A stretch of DNA of 64,000 nt, from positions 119,527-183,526 of the forward strand of contig NZ_JACVPY010000004.1 of assembly GCF_018881635.1 (NCBI RefSeq), given 5' to 3'. Shown piece by piece: positions 19,761 through 28,507 of the stretch. The position numbers were made by a program, and so were the translations under genes. The DNA comes from Polynucleobacter sp. UB-Piko-W3 (GTDB lineage: Bacteria > Pseudomonadota > Gammaproteobacteria > Burkholderiales > Burkholderiaceae). Within the stretch, counting starts at the first letter, position 1. Each line of letters opens with the position of its first letter. Below the pieces are notes generated by a model, which was not told the origin of the DNA, ran no database searches, and saw only the letters and a program-made list of their open reading frames with translations.

Positions 19761-19882
19761 TTGAGGTAAATTCACCCTTGAATTATGTCAGAGTAGGGTG
19801 CCCTAAATAGCTATAAATTCCCTTACTAGCAAAGTTGACATGGCCATATAATTTCACCAAATTATTGAAGGAGAAATAGGGC

Positions 19883-21298
19883 GTGCTCATTTGGTTCGTC
19901 ATCATTTATTGGCTTATATCCATTGGCATTGGATTATGGGCTGCCTTACGGGTTAAAAATACCGCTGACTTTGCTGCCGCTGGTCATAGCCTTCCTCTGC
20001 CGATCGTTACTGCCACCGTTTTTGCTACCTGGTTTGGTTCTGAAACCGTTTTAGGTATTCCTGCTACATTTTTAAAAGAAGGTTTGGGCGGAGTTGTTTC
20101 TGACCCCTTTGGATCTTCCTTGTGTTTGATATTAGTTGGCCTCTTTTTTGCTCGCCATCTCTATAACCGCCGGATGCTCACGATTGGCGACTTCTTTCGT
20201 GAAAGATATGGACGCACTGTTGAAGTATTGGTTACGCTTTGTATTGTGGTCTCTTATTTGGGTTGGGTCGCTGCACAAATTAAAGCTTTGGGTCTCGTAT
20301 TTAATGTGGTGTCTGAGGGCAGCATCTCTCAGACTGCTGGCATGATTATTGGAGCTGGAAGTGTGCTGATTTATACCTTATTCGGTGGCATGTGGTCGGT
20401 TGCAATTACCGACTTTATTCAAATGATCATTATTGTGATTGGGATGTTGTATATCGGTGGCGAGATGACCGCGCAAACCGGTGGCATCGGTGTAGTAATA
20501 GAGCATGCTGCAGCTGCGGGCCAATTTAGTAACTTCTGGCCGGATATGAATCTGGCCTCTATCTTGGGCTTTGTGGCTGCTTTATGCACCATGATGCTTG
20601 GTTCCATTCCCCAGCAGGATGTTTTCCAGCGCATTACCTCTTCTAAGAATGTCAACATTGCTGTGCAGGCCGCCATCTTGGGTGGGGTCCTGTATTTTAT
20701 TTTCGCTTTCATACCAATGTATTTAGCTTATTCGGCAACGCTCATTAATCCAGATCTAGTGAAAGAGTATTTATATACTGATTCACAAATGATTCTGCCA
20801 AAATTGATTCTGAATCATGCGCCGGTGATTGCGCAGGTCATGTTCTTTGGAGCTTTACTTTCGGCAATTAAGAGTTGCGCTAGTGCAACATTACTCGCCC
20901 CCTCAGTAACCTTTGCAGAAAATATTGTGCGAGGATTTTTTAATCATTTAACGGACCATGAGTTACTAAAAATCATGCGCATCACAGTATTGTGTTTTGC
21001 TGTTGTAGTTACCTTCTTTGCAATTAATTCTGAGCTATCCATTTTCAAAATGGTTGAGAGTGCCTATAAGGTTACGTTAGTTGCAGCCTTTGTACCTCTA
21101 GCATTCGGGGTGTACTGGTCAAAAGCAAATTCTTTAGGCGGCCTCTTGTCGGTAGTCTGTGGTTTGACTGTTTGGATTAGCTGTGAAATTTTGGCGCCAA
21201 ATGCCACTTTGCCGCCACAGTTGGCAGGTTTACTCGCCAGTATTATGGGGATGGTCTTAGGCAGCCATGTATCTAAAGACCGCTTAAAAACAGTTTAG
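19883..21298 (+). CDS. sodium:solute symporter family protein
   Basis: This 471-residue integral membrane protein has about 13 hydrophobic segments and belongs to the SSS family (PutP/PanF-like). Family-like stretches include FAAAGHSLPLP, TWFGSETVLGIPATF and MLGSIPQQDVFQRITSSKN. The substrate cannot be read from the sequence. The start is GTG at 19883, with GGAG about 10 bases upstream. The gene stands alone between the divergent squalene-synthase-like gene and the PanE-like gene; about 100 bases separate it from the latter. Confidence 0.85.
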   Translation: MLIWFVIIYWLISIGIGLWAALRVKNTADFAAAGHSLPLPIVTATVFATWFGSETVLGIPATFLKEGLGGVVSDPFGSSLCLILVGLFFARHLYNRRMLTIGDFFRERYGRTVEVLVTLCIVVSYLGWVAAQIKALGLVFNVVSEGSISQTAGMIIGAGSVLIYTLFGGMWSVAITDFIQMIIIVIGMLYIGGEMTAQTGGIGVVIEHAAAAGQFSNFWPDMNLASILGFVAALCTMMLGSIPQQDVFQRITSSKNVNIAVQAAILGGVLYFIFAFIPMYLAYSATLINPDLVKEYLYTDSQMILPKLILNHAPVIAQVMFFGALLSAIKSCASATLLAPSVTFAENIVRGFFNHLTDHELLKIMRITVLCFAVVVTFFAINSELSIFKMVESAYKVTLVAAFVPLAFGVYWSKANSLGGLLSVVCGLTVWISCEILAPNATLPPQLAGLLASIMGMVLGSHVSKDRLKTV

Positions 21299-21399
21299 AT
21301 ACTCCTTGCCTAAAAATTAGGCAATCAAATTTGTTGTGTCGGAAAATATTCTCATCTAGTATTTAAGTAATACAAAAATTTTATTCTGATGGGATCCCT

Positions 21400-22419
21400 A
21401 TGAAAATCTGTGTGATTGGCGGGGGTGGCGCTATTGGCGGCTACCTAGCAGTGATGTTGGCGCGAGCGGGCAATGAGGTAACCGTTGTGGCACGCGGTGC
21501 AACTTTAGCTGCAGTTAAAGAGCGCGGTTTGGCATTAATCATGGATGACCAGCCCGAGCCTCTAGTGGCCCATGTCAAAGCGGTTGAAAAAATTGCAGAT
21601 GTTGAAACACCAGATGTAATCATGCTAGCGGTGAAGGCGCATCAAGTTGATCCAATCATTCATGACTTAGCAGCCATCATGGGCCCAGAGACTGTTTTGA
21701 TTCCGATGCAAAATGGCATTCCTTGGTGGTATTTCCAAAAGCTTGCTGGCGAGTATCAAGATCACTCGGTTGAAACAGTAGATGCCGGTGGTGTAGCAAA
21801 GAAAGCCATTAATCCAAACAATATTATTGGTTGCGTTGTTTACCCTGCAACCTTTACTCAAGCTCCTGGTGTGATCCGACACGTAGAGGGCAATCGTTTC
21901 CCATTGGGCGAGTTGGATGGTAAGCCTACTGAGCGTATTCAGAAGATCTCTGAGGTGATGGCCGCAGCTGGATTTAAATCTCCAATTTTGGAAGATATTC
22001 GTTCAGAGATTTGGCTCAAGCTGTGGGGCAATATGACTTTTAATCCAATTAGTGCTTTAACGCATGGAACCTTGGAAGGTATTTGCCAATATCCATTGAC
22101 CAAAGAATTAGCGCGCAACATGATGGCAGAAGCTCAAAGTGTTGCAGAAAAGCTGGGTGTAACTTTCCGGGTTGATATTGAGCGTCGTATTGCTGGCGCT
22201 GAAAAAGTTGGTAAACACAAGACTTCTATGTTGCAGGACTTAGAGGCTGGCCGTAGCCTAGAGATCGATGCACTTTTGGGCTCTGCAATTGAGCTAGGTC
22301 AGATCACTCAAACACCAACACCTTGTTTGAACGCTGTATTTGCTTTGACAAAGTACCTAGATGAAAACGTGCAAGTCTCCAAAGGTAGTTTAGCTTTGCC
22401 ATCAGTTTCAGGTTACTAA
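21400..22419 (+). CDS. ketopantoate reductase family protein (PanE/ApbA-like)
   Basis: The 339-residue protein has an N-terminal Rossmann motif GGGGAIGGYLAVMLARAG (about 7-24) and the C-terminal ketopantoate-reductase domain with SEIWLKLWGNMTFNPISAL. The classical reaction is NADPH reduction of 2-dehydropantoate to pantoate in the pantothenate pathway. It is some 35 residues longer than E. coli PanE, and many organisms keep several paralogs, so a different 2-keto acid substrate is possible. Its neighbours do not point to coenzyme A synthesis. A strong hairpin terminator follows. Confidence 0.8.
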   Translation: MKICVIGGGGAIGGYLAVMLARAGNEVTVVARGATLAAVKERGLALIMDDQPEPLVAHVKAVEKIADVETPDVIMLAVKAHQVDPIIHDLAAIMGPETVLIPMQNGIPWWYFQKLAGEYQDHSVETVDAGGVAKKAINPNNIIGCVVYPATFTQAPGVIRHVEGNRFPLGELDGKPTERIQKISEVMAAAGFKSPILEDIRSEIWLKLWGNMTFNPISALTHGTLEGICQYPLTKELARNMMAEAQSVAEKLGVTFRVDIERRIAGAEKVGKHKTSMLQDLEAGRSLEIDALLGSAIELGQITQTPTPCLNAVFALTKYLDENVQVSKGSLALPSVSGY

Positions 22420-22446
22420 GCATTACAACAATAAACTGAAGGCATT

Positions 22447-22479
22447 AAAAGCCCTTGCTATCTAGTTGCAAGGGTTTTT
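22447..22479. terminator. bidirectional Rho-independent terminator
   Basis: CCCTTGC (22452-22458) and GCAAGGG (22468-22474) form a perfect 7-base stem. It is preceded by AAAA and followed by TTTTT, so it can stop transcription from both the PanE-like gene and the convergent fumarylacetoacetase-family gene. Confidence 0.85.
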
Positions 22480-22500
22480 GTTCTTAAGGCAACTACTTTT

Positions 22501-23268
22501 TTATTCGAAACGATTATCGAGGCGACCAACGCCATCAATGATGATGCTGACATTGCTGCCCGGCTTCATTGAACCAACACCTACTGAGGTTCCACAAGCA
22601 ATGATGTCGCCCGCTTGCAGGGGAACATCTTGCGAAATTAAGCTGACTAATTTCGCGGGCGGGAAAATCATATCTGCAATCGGATAGTTTTGACGCTCTT
22701 GATCATTCAGAATTGTCTTGATGCTTAATTTGCTGGGATCTACACCGGTAGTGATGTAAGGGCCAAAGACACCAAAGGTATTAAAGCTCTTCGAGCGTGT
22801 CCATTGGGCATAACCTGGATCACGATTCAGAATTTCAATAGCCGTCACATCATTGATACAGGTGTAGCCAAAAATCGCTTTTGCAGCTTCAGCTTCATCA
22901 GCCTCATGGATATGCTGGCCGATCACAATCCCAAGTTCACCCTCATAAACCACTTTGCCTGAGTAGGACTTAGGCATGCGAATAGTTTGATTGGCAGCTA
23001 AGAAAGAGTTATTCCCCTTTAGGAAGTACAAAGGTTCAGCAGGTACAGCATGCTCTAGTTTAGTCACTAGCGCATGGAAGTTGTCCACCATTGCAACCAT
23101 TTTGGATGGGGTGCAAGGGATATCAATCGTGATATCTGCTAGTTTGAGTGTTTCACCCGTTGGTTTTGGATCCTTGAACAAGTCGCCCGCATAAACCAGA
23201 ATTTGGTCGCCCTGCACCTGACCTAAACCACTTTTCCCCTGATGCTGAAATCTAAGCCATTGAGCCAT
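22501..23268 (-). CDS. fumarylacetoacetate hydrolase family protein
   Basis: This 255-residue protein belongs to the FAH superfamily of metal-dependent hydrolases, isomerases and decarboxylases acting on oxo-acids. The metal-binding pattern is visible as YEGELGIVIG (ExE pair) and the later NDVTAIE, with TRSKSFNTFGVFGP and CGTSVGVG in the C-terminal half. The substrate cannot be named; related enzymes act on acylpyruvates, 2-hydroxyhepta-diene dioates or oxaloacetate. The gene is divergent from the GrdB-like gene with a gap of 55 bases, so the two may share a regulatory region. Confidence 0.85.
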   Translation of the reverse strand: MAQWLRFQHQGKSGLGQVQGDQILVYAGDLFKDPKPTGETLKLADITIDIPCTPSKMVAMVDNFHALVTKLEHAVPAEPLYFLKGNNSFLAANQTIRMPKSYSGKVVYEGELGIVIGQHIHEADEAEAAKAIFGYTCINDVTAIEILNRDPGYAQWTRSKSFNTFGVFGPYITTGVDPSKLSIKTILNDQERQNYPIADMIFPPAKLVSLISQDVPLQAGDIIACGTSVGVGSMKPGSNVSIIIDGVGRLDNRFE

Positions 23269-23323
23269 AATGAGTTCCTATAAAGTGAATATTTGTTAGG
23301 TAATATCTTACAGGGATCAATGG

Positions 23324-24259
23324 ATGTCTAAGGCTCTAGAGCTTATTTTTGCACCAGAAATGGATCAGCCCATTCGCTATATGGAGCGCACCCGAAGCTA
23401 TTACCTTGGCTTGGGTTATGACAACCCATACATCTGGGCTCATTACATAGAGGCGCCCTTTGCGCCACTCCAAAAACCACTAAATCAATTGGTCTTGGGC
23501 CTCATTACTACTGCTGTGCCTTATGACCCCAATAAAGGTCTTCAAGGCCCAGGCGCCCCTTATAACGCTGCTGCCAAGTTTTACCAGCCCTATCAAAACT
23601 CTGTGACTGGTGATATCGATTTACGAATTGCCCACGTTGGGATCGATCGTAAAAATGCCAATATGGAGGATAGCGATTGTTGGTTTCCGTTAGCGACAGC
23701 TAAACAAGCGGTTCAGTCTGGAAGGATTGGAGCGCTATCACCGAATTTTTATGGGCTACCGACTAATCGTAGCCAACGTCACACTCTAGAAATTGATGCA
23801 CCTCTTATTTTGGAAATGCTGCGCGTAGATAAAGTGGATATTGCAGTTTTAATTCCGAATTGCCCGATATGCCATCAGAGTCAAAGTTTGCTAGCACGGT
23901 ATTTAGAGGCAAACGGTATTTCTACGGTTGTGATGGGTGCTGCGAAGGATATTGTTGAATATTGCGGAGTACCGAGATTTTTATTTAGTGATTTTCCTCT
24001 CGGAAATTCAGCGGCAAAGCCTCATGACTCCAGCTCCCGAACGCTGAATTTTGAATTAGCGCTAAGTCTTTTAGAAAGCGCTACTGCGGCGCGCACGACA
24101 GTGCAGTCACCCTTGATTTGGTCTACTGATCCAAGCTGGAAGTTAGATTATTCGAATCTAGAAAAATTATCTCCAGCAGAGGTTTCACGTTTAAGTGAAG
24201 AAGCAGAGCGCGCGCGCATTACTGCACGCGAGTTAAGAATGAAAAGCGTTGGGGGCTAA
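23324..24259 (+). CDS. GrdB-like protein (glycine/sarcosine/betaine reductase B family)
   Basis: The 311-residue protein resembles the selenoprotein B family of glycine, sarcosine, betaine and D-proline reductases. The recognisable part is VDIAVLIPNCPICHQSQSL, with Cys180 and Cys183 in a CxxC, then LEANGISTVVM and GVPRFLFSDFPLGN. In the clostridial enzymes this region carries selenocysteine; here cysteine codons are used and no Sec machinery is visible. Partner subunits are also missing, so a Stickland reductase is unlikely. It starts 55 bases from the divergent FAH-family gene. The function is unknown. Confidence 0.7.
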   Translation: MSKALELIFAPEMDQPIRYMERTRSYYLGLGYDNPYIWAHYIEAPFAPLQKPLNQLVLGLITTAVPYDPNKGLQGPGAPYNAAAKFYQPYQNSVTGDIDLRIAHVGIDRKNANMEDSDCWFPLATAKQAVQSGRIGALSPNFYGLPTNRSQRHTLEIDAPLILEMLRVDKVDIAVLIPNCPICHQSQSLLARYLEANGISTVVMGAAKDIVEYCGVPRFLFSDFPLGNSAAKPHDSSSRTLNFELALSLLESATAARTTVQSPLIWSTDPSWKLDYSNLEKLSPAEVSRLSEEAERARITARELRMKSVGG

Positions 24260-24266
24260 TTACTTT

Positions 24267-25271
24267 TTAGGTCTGGCGTGCGAGTGAGTATTCACACAAG
24301 GCGCGCAATGCTGATGTTGCTTCGTTAGCTGGGAAATCTTGAATACATGCCAAAGCCAAGTCTGCTTCACGTTTGGCCGCAGCTTGGGTGTAATCTAAAG
24401 CACCAGAAGTTTGCACAGCATTCAAAATTTGGACAAATACATCATCAGGTAAATCTTGATTTTGTTGAATGGCTGCTCGCACTAAAAGACGCTCTTCACT
24501 GCTGCCGTTTTCTAGTAAATAAATGAGAGGCAATGTCGGTTTGCCTTCACGTAAATCATCGCCAGCATTCTTGCCCATCTGCGCAGCGTTGGCCGTGTAG
24601 TCCAGTAGATCATCCATGAGTTGGAATGCGGTACCAATGTGGCGACCAAAAGCCGCAGCTTGTGCACACTGTAAATCTGTTGCATTAGCTAACATTGCGC
24701 CCAACTCGGTAGATGCTTCAAATAGTTTGGCAGTTTTGTAGCGAATCACTTGTAAGTAGCTTGCTTCGTCTACCTCTGGGTCATTCATGTTTAACAATTG
24801 CAATACTTCACCTTCGGCAATCGTATTGGTGGCATCTGACAGAATCTTCATCACGCGCATGTCATTTGGATCAACCATCATCTGGAAAGCTCTAGAGTAA
24901 AGAAAATCACCTACTAGAACGCTGGCAGCGTTGCCAAAAGCCGCATTTGCGGTCTCCCGACCCCTTCTAAGGGTGGACTCATCTACAACATCGTCATGCA
25001 GGAGGGTGGCAGTATGGATAAATTCAACTACTGCCGCCATTTCTAGGGTGTGTGAGATTTCTTTGCCATTGCCAAGGGCTTTGGCCACCAGCATCAATAG
25101 GGCGGGGCGTACCCGCTTACCACCAGCCTGGATGATATATGAGGAAATTTGGTCAATTAAGGCGACTTTTGAGGCCAATCGCTGGCGAATTACCCCATCT
25201 AAAGCCTTGAAATCTAAGGCAATTGGGGCCAGGATTTGGCTTAAGTCATTGATTTTGACAGTACTTGGCAT
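24267..25271 (-). CDS. ispB: octaprenyl diphosphate synthase (polyprenyl synthetase)
   Basis: IspB extends farnesyl diphosphate with isopentenyl diphosphate to the long side chain of ubiquinone. The 334-residue protein has the first Asp-rich motif DDVVD (93-97) followed by STLRRGRETAN, and the second DDLLD (220-224) followed by GDDLREGKPTLPLI. Its location divergent from rplU-rpmA is the usual one. Chain length (C40) is inferred from family context. I used the ATG at 25271; an upstream in-frame extension would run through the rplU promoter. Confidence 0.92.
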   Translation of the reverse strand: MPSTVKINDLSQILAPIALDFKALDGVIRQRLASKVALIDQISSYIIQAGGKRVRPALLMLVAKALGNGKEISHTLEMAAVVEFIHTATLLHDDVVDESTLRRGRETANAAFGNAASVLVGDFLYSRAFQMMVDPNDMRVMKILSDATNTIAEGEVLQLLNMNDPEVDEASYLQVIRYKTAKLFEASTELGAMLANATDLQCAQAAAFGRHIGTAFQLMDDLLDYTANAAQMGKNAGDDLREGKPTLPLIYLLENGSSEERLLVRAAIQQNQDLPDDVFVQILNAVQTSGALDYTQAAAKREADLALACIQDFPANEATSALRALCEYSLARQT

Positions 25272-25283
25272 GCAAGATATAAT
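25255..25283 (+). promoter_or_regulatory. consensus sigma-70 promoter of rplU-rpmA
   Basis: TTGACA (25255-25260) and TATAAT (25278-25283) are both perfect and are separated by exactly 17 bases. Transcription should start near 25290 and give a leader of about 57 bases before the rplU ATG. The promoter overlaps the first codons of ispB on the other strand. Confidence 0.85.
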
Positions 25284-25292
25284 AATGGGCTT

Positions 25293-25315
25293 AGCTGATC
25301 CAGGGTGGATTAGCT
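25293..25315 (+). promoter_or_regulatory. hairpin in the rplU 5' leader
   Basis: AGCTGATCC (25293-25301) and GGATTAGCT (25307-25315) pair over 9 positions with one G-U, around a 5-base loop. It begins at about base 4 of the predicted rplU transcript. It could be an mRNA-stabilising 5' hairpin or a ribosomal-protein autoregulatory site; neither is shown. Confidence 0.5.
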
Positions 25316-25346
25316 TAAATGTAGATATTAATTGAGGTTTCAAACC

Positions 25347-25658
25347 ATGTACGCGGTCATAAAAACCGGTGGCAAACAGTATAAAGTTGCTGCAGGCGAA
25401 AAATTGAAAATAGAACAGATACCAGCGGAAATCGGCAGCGAAATCACTCTTGACCAGGTCCTCGCCGTTGGCGAAGGCGCTTCACTGAAATTAGGTGATC
25501 CATTGGTTAATGGTGCAGCTGTGATGGCCACTGTCGTCTCCCAGGGACGTCACGATAAAGTGACAATCTTTAAGATGCGCCGTCGCAAGCATTATCAAAA
25601 GCACCAAGGCCATCGTCAAAATTTCACTGAAATTTTGATCAACACGATTAAAGCCTAA
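25347..25658 (+). CDS. rplU: 50S ribosomal protein L21
   Basis: L21 binds 23S rRNA in the large subunit and needs L20 for assembly. The 103-residue protein starts [14 protein letters not shown], which fixes the ATG at 25347 (an upstream in-frame codon at 25332 is not needed), with TTGAGG as ribosome site. [16 protein letters not shown] near the C-terminus is the RNA-binding segment. It is followed by rpmA after 19 bases, and the pair is driven by the consensus promoter at 25255-25283. Confidence 0.98.
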   Translation: MYAVIKTGGKQYKVAAGEKLKIEQIPAEIGSEITLDQVLAVGEGASLKLGDPLVNGAAVMATVVSQGRHDKVTIFKMRRRKHYQKHQGHRQNFTEILINTIKA

Positions 25659-25677
25659 TTCAGGGTAGGAGAAAGAT

Positions 25678-25938
25678 ATGGCACAGAAAAAAGGCGGCGG
25701 CTCAACACGAAATGGTCGCGACTCAGAATCGAAACGCTTAGGCGTTAAGGTATTTGGCGGCGAGCAAATTAATGCTGGCAGCATCATTATTCGTCAACGC
25801 GGCACTAAGGTTCATCCAGGTGTAAACGTTGGTATTGGTAAAGATCACACTTTGTTCGCCTTAATTGACGGTCAAGTGCAATTCGGCGTTAAGGGTGCTT
25901 TGAAGAAGGCCCTAGTTTCAGTCTTGCCTCGTTCATAA
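25678..25938 (+). CDS. rpmA: 50S ribosomal protein L27
   Basis: L27 lies near the peptidyl-transferase centre, where its N-terminal tail contacts tRNA ends. The 86-residue protein starts [19 protein letters not shown] and contains [15 protein letters not shown]. The N-terminus lacks the cleavable extension found in Firmicutes. GTAGGAGAA upstream provides the ribosome site. A strong terminator follows before obgE. Confidence 0.98.
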   Translation: MAQKKGGGSTRNGRDSESKRLGVKVFGGEQINAGSIIIRQRGTKVHPGVNVGIGKDHTLFALIDGQVQFGVKGALKKALVSVLPRS

Positions 25939-25995
25939 GGCGCCTGACTGAGATCCGTTTGATTCAGATTTATTGCGAATTTAACTCTTAGGAAC

Positions 25996-26021
25996 AGGCC
26001 TCGCTAAGCGAGGCCTTTTTT
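25996..26021 (+). terminator. Rho-independent terminator after rpmA, overlapping the obgE leader
   Basis: AGGCCTCGC (25996-26004) and GCGAGGCCT (26008-26016) form a perfect 9-base stem with a TAA loop, followed by TTTTT. The T-run ends 4 bases before the obgE ATG, and the only purine-rich candidate ribosome site for obgE (GAGG, 26010-26013) lies inside the right arm. Confidence 0.88.
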
Positions 26022-26025
26022 ATTC

Positions 26026-27114
26026 ATGAAATTTATAGACGAAGCGCGTATTGAAGTCATAGCTGGCCAAGGTGGCGCCGGGAGTGCTTCTATGCGCCGT
26101 GAAAAGTTCATTGAATTTGGTGGACCTGATGGCGGTGATGGCGGTAAGGGCGGAAGTGTATGGGCTATAGCCGATCGCAATATTAATACCTTGATTGATT
26201 ACCGCTACGCTAAAACACATACTGCAAAAAATGGTGAACCTGGTCGTGGTGCAGATTGCTATGGCCGCGCAGGGGATGATATTGAACTGCGGATGCCAGT
26301 TGGCACAATCATTGCTGACTACGAAACTGGTGAACCGATTGCCGATTTAACAACCCATGGTGAACGTCTATGTCTTGCACAAGGCGGTGTAGGTGGTTGG
26401 GGCAATATTCACTTTAAGAGTAGTACGAATCGAGCACCACGTCAAAAGACTAATGGCAAGCCAGGTGAGCGTCGTAAGTTAAAGCTAGAGTTAAAGGTAT
26501 TGGCTGACGTAGGTTTACTGGGCATGCCTAATGCCGGTAAGTCAACTTTGATTACTGCTGTTTCTAATGCGCGTCCAAAGATTGCTGACTATCCATTTAC
26601 TACCTTACATCCTAATTTGGGTGTAGTTCGTGTAGGGAGTGAGCGCAGTTTTGTGATTGCCGATATTCCAGGTTTGATTGAGGGCGCTGCTGAAGGGGCT
26701 GGCCTGGGTCATCGCTTCTTACGTCATCTGCAACGAACAGGCGTGCTATTGCACTTGGTGGATATTGCACCTTTTGATGAGAATGTTGATCCTGTGGCCG
26801 ATGCCAATGCAATTGTCAATGAGCTGCGTAAGTACGACGAAGCTCTAGTTGAAAAGCCGCGCTGGTTAGTTTTAAACAAAGTGGATATGATTCCCGAAGA
26901 GGATCGTCAAAAGGTGGTTACAGACTTTGTGAAAAAGTTTAAGTGGAAAGGCCCCAAATTTGAGATCTCTGCTTTGACTGGTCTTGGATGCGATAAGCTT
27001 TGCTACGCACTACAGGATTATTTAGATTCTGTGCGTCGCGATCGTGATGAGCAAGACGAACGCGCTCAAGATCCTCGCTATAAAGATCAGCTAGAAGATA
27101 AAAAACCCGATTAA
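26026..27114 (+). CDS. obgE: GTPase ObgE
   Basis: ObgE is a conserved GTPase involved in 50S subunit maturation and stress control. The 362-residue protein has the glycine-rich Obg domain (1-158) and a GTPase domain with G1 GMPNAGKST (166-174), DIPGLIEGA and NKVDM. The C-terminal tail is short and acidic. The start [14 protein letters not shown] is invariant in the family, so the ATG at 26026 is firm even though it directly follows a terminator. Transcription must come from read-through or from a promoter inside rpmA. Confidence 0.97.
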   Translation: MKFIDEARIEVIAGQGGAGSASMRREKFIEFGGPDGGDGGKGGSVWAIADRNINTLIDYRYAKTHTAKNGEPGRGADCYGRAGDDIELRMPVGTIIADYETGEPIADLTTHGERLCLAQGGVGGWGNIHFKSSTNRAPRQKTNGKPGERRKLKLELKVLADVGLLGMPNAGKSTLITAVSNARPKIADYPFTTLHPNLGVVRVGSERSFVIADIPGLIEGAAEGAGLGHRFLRHLQRTGVLLHLVDIAPFDENVDPVADANAIVNELRKYDEALVEKPRWLVLNKVDMIPEEDRQKVVTDFVKKFKWKGPKFEISALTGLGCDKLCYALQDYLDSVRRDRDEQDERAQDPRYKDQLEDKKPD

Positions 27115-27141
27115 AGTATTGATTCAAATTTCTCAGTTTTT

Positions 27142-27924
27142 ATGAACGCTAAACAAACCAAACGTATCGTTGTCAAAGTAGGCTCTAGTCTAGTTACCAA
27201 TAATGGTGAGGGCTTAGACCATGCTGCAATTGGGATGTGGGCCGAGCAAATGGCAGCGCTATTGAAGTCTGGCCACGAAGTGTTGATGGTGAGCTCAGGG
27301 GCAATTGCTGAAGGTATGCAGCGTTTAGGTTGGGCTAAGCGCCCACAAGAAATTCATCAACTTCAGGCTGCTGCTGCGGTTGGGCAAATGGGTTTAGTTC
27401 AAGTTTACGAGAGCTGTTTTGCCCGCTTTAATTTACACAGCGCGCAGATTTTATTGACTAATGCCGATTTGGCAAATCCTGAGCGTAATGCGAATGCGAA
27501 AGCAACCTTAGAAACTTTGTTAAAGCTGGGCGTTATTCCAATCATCAATGAAAACGACACGGTAGTAACCGATGAAATTAAATTTGGTGATAACGATAGC
27601 TTAGCCGCTTTAGTCACAAACTTAGTTCATGCTGATCTTTTGATTATCTTGACTGATCAAGGTGGTTTATATACTGCCGATCCTCGTCTCAATCAGGATG
27701 CAGCCCTACTAAGCAATGCTGTTGCGGGTGATCCTGCTCTAGAGAAGATGGCGGGTGGTGCAGCCAGCGAATTGAGTAAGGGTGGTATGTTAACTAAGGT
27801 ATTAGCCGCAAAGATTGCAGTACAAACGGGAGCATCTACAGTGATCGCTTCTGGTCGTGAGTCTAATGTGCTGACTCGTCTTCTAGCGGGTGAAAAGATT
27901 GGTACCTGTTTAAGCGCTAATTAA
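27142..27924 (+). CDS. proB: glutamate 5-kinase without PUA domain
   Basis: ProB phosphorylates glutamate in the first step of proline synthesis. The 260-residue protein is a single amino-acid-kinase domain: [13 protein letters not shown] at the start, [16 protein letters not shown] and [11 protein letters not shown] in the middle. It ends at GEKIGTCL. E. coli and most betaproteobacterial ProB proteins are about 370 residues with a C-terminal PUA domain, which is absent here. In other species PUA loss changes, but does not abolish, proline feedback. It follows obgE by 27 bases. Confidence 0.94.
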   Translation: MNAKQTKRIVVKVGSSLVTNNGEGLDHAAIGMWAEQMAALLKSGHEVLMVSSGAIAEGMQRLGWAKRPQEIHQLQAAAAVGQMGLVQVYESCFARFNLHSAQILLTNADLANPERNANAKATLETLLKLGVIPIINENDTVVTDEIKFGDNDSLAALVTNLVHADLLIILTDQGGLYTADPRLNQDAALLSNAVAGDPALEKMAGGAASELSKGGMLTKVLAAKIAVQTGASTVIASGRESNVLTRLLAGEKIGTCLSAN

Positions 27925-27943
27925 TCCAAGTTAAGTAACTCTT

Positions 27944-28507
27944 TTATTGAATACCGTTTGAGTTGGTTGGCTTTTGTCCACCAATAAAGCCATTAGGATT
28001 TAGCGAACTCAAGATGGTGTTGATATTTTTCTCTTGAGAGTTGAAATTACAAAATGCCCCTTGCGCTAAGGAGGCTTGATACCGATTCGGTATATCACGT
28101 TCAATAGCTTTCCAGCTAGATAGAGGATTTTCTCTCCAGCCGCTACTTTCATAGACCCCGTAGAGACGCCATTGAAAGGAGTCGCAACGAATCCCCTCGT
28201 ATTGGCTTTGTTGGCCACCACTTGGATTAGTGATTACGACGATGTAGCGCGTGATTCCATCCGCACCAATGAGGATAGAGTTAGTGTCTACAGCAAATTT
28301 GAAGATCGTGGTTTGAGTAACATAAAAGGGCTGTAGGGTAGATTTATTGGGTGGATTTAAAGGCATAGTGGTTGTACCCTCCTTAAATACCATCGGAGCG
28401 AATGGATCTAAACCACTCTGTAGTGGGTCGCCTGTGCAAGCTATTAAGCTTCCGCCGATTGAAATGCTAATCGCGCAGGCGCTAATTTTGCGTAAGGTGG
28501 CATTCAT
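27944..28507 (-). CDS. CNP1-like family lipoprotein
   Basis: The 187-residue protein has an N-terminal signal with a lipobox ending LIAC, giving Cys24 as the lipidated residue, so it is probably anchored in the envelope. The body ([27 protein letters not shown], then SSWKAIERD) resembles the CNP1-like family of Betaproteobacteria, named after a neisserial antigen. No biochemical function is established. It overlaps the end of rppH by 4 bases; the order proB, CNP1, rppH, proS is common in Burkholderiales. Confidence 0.75.
   Translation of the reverse strand: MNATLRKISACAISISIGGSLIACTGDPLQSGLDPFAPMVFKEGTTTMPLNPPNKSTLQPFYVTQTTIFKFAVDTNSILIGADGITRYIVVITNPSGGQQSQYEGIRCDSFQWRLYGVYESSGWRENPLSSWKAIERDIPNRYQASLAQGAFCNFNSQEKNINTILSSLNPNGFIGGQKPTNSNGIQ

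Noticed and set aside
19835..19852. TTGACA and TATAAT before the solute symporter
   Set aside because: The two hexamers are only 6 bases apart, so they cannot be one promoter; no matching partner element was found for either.
23324..24259. Selenoprotein (Sec-encoding UGA) in the GrdB-like gene
   Set aside because: The key positions use cysteine codons and the frame has no internal TGA.
24931..25335. 134-codon frame on the + strand opposite ispB
   Set aside because: It is a shadow of ispB with no family resemblance and overlaps a well-supported gene.
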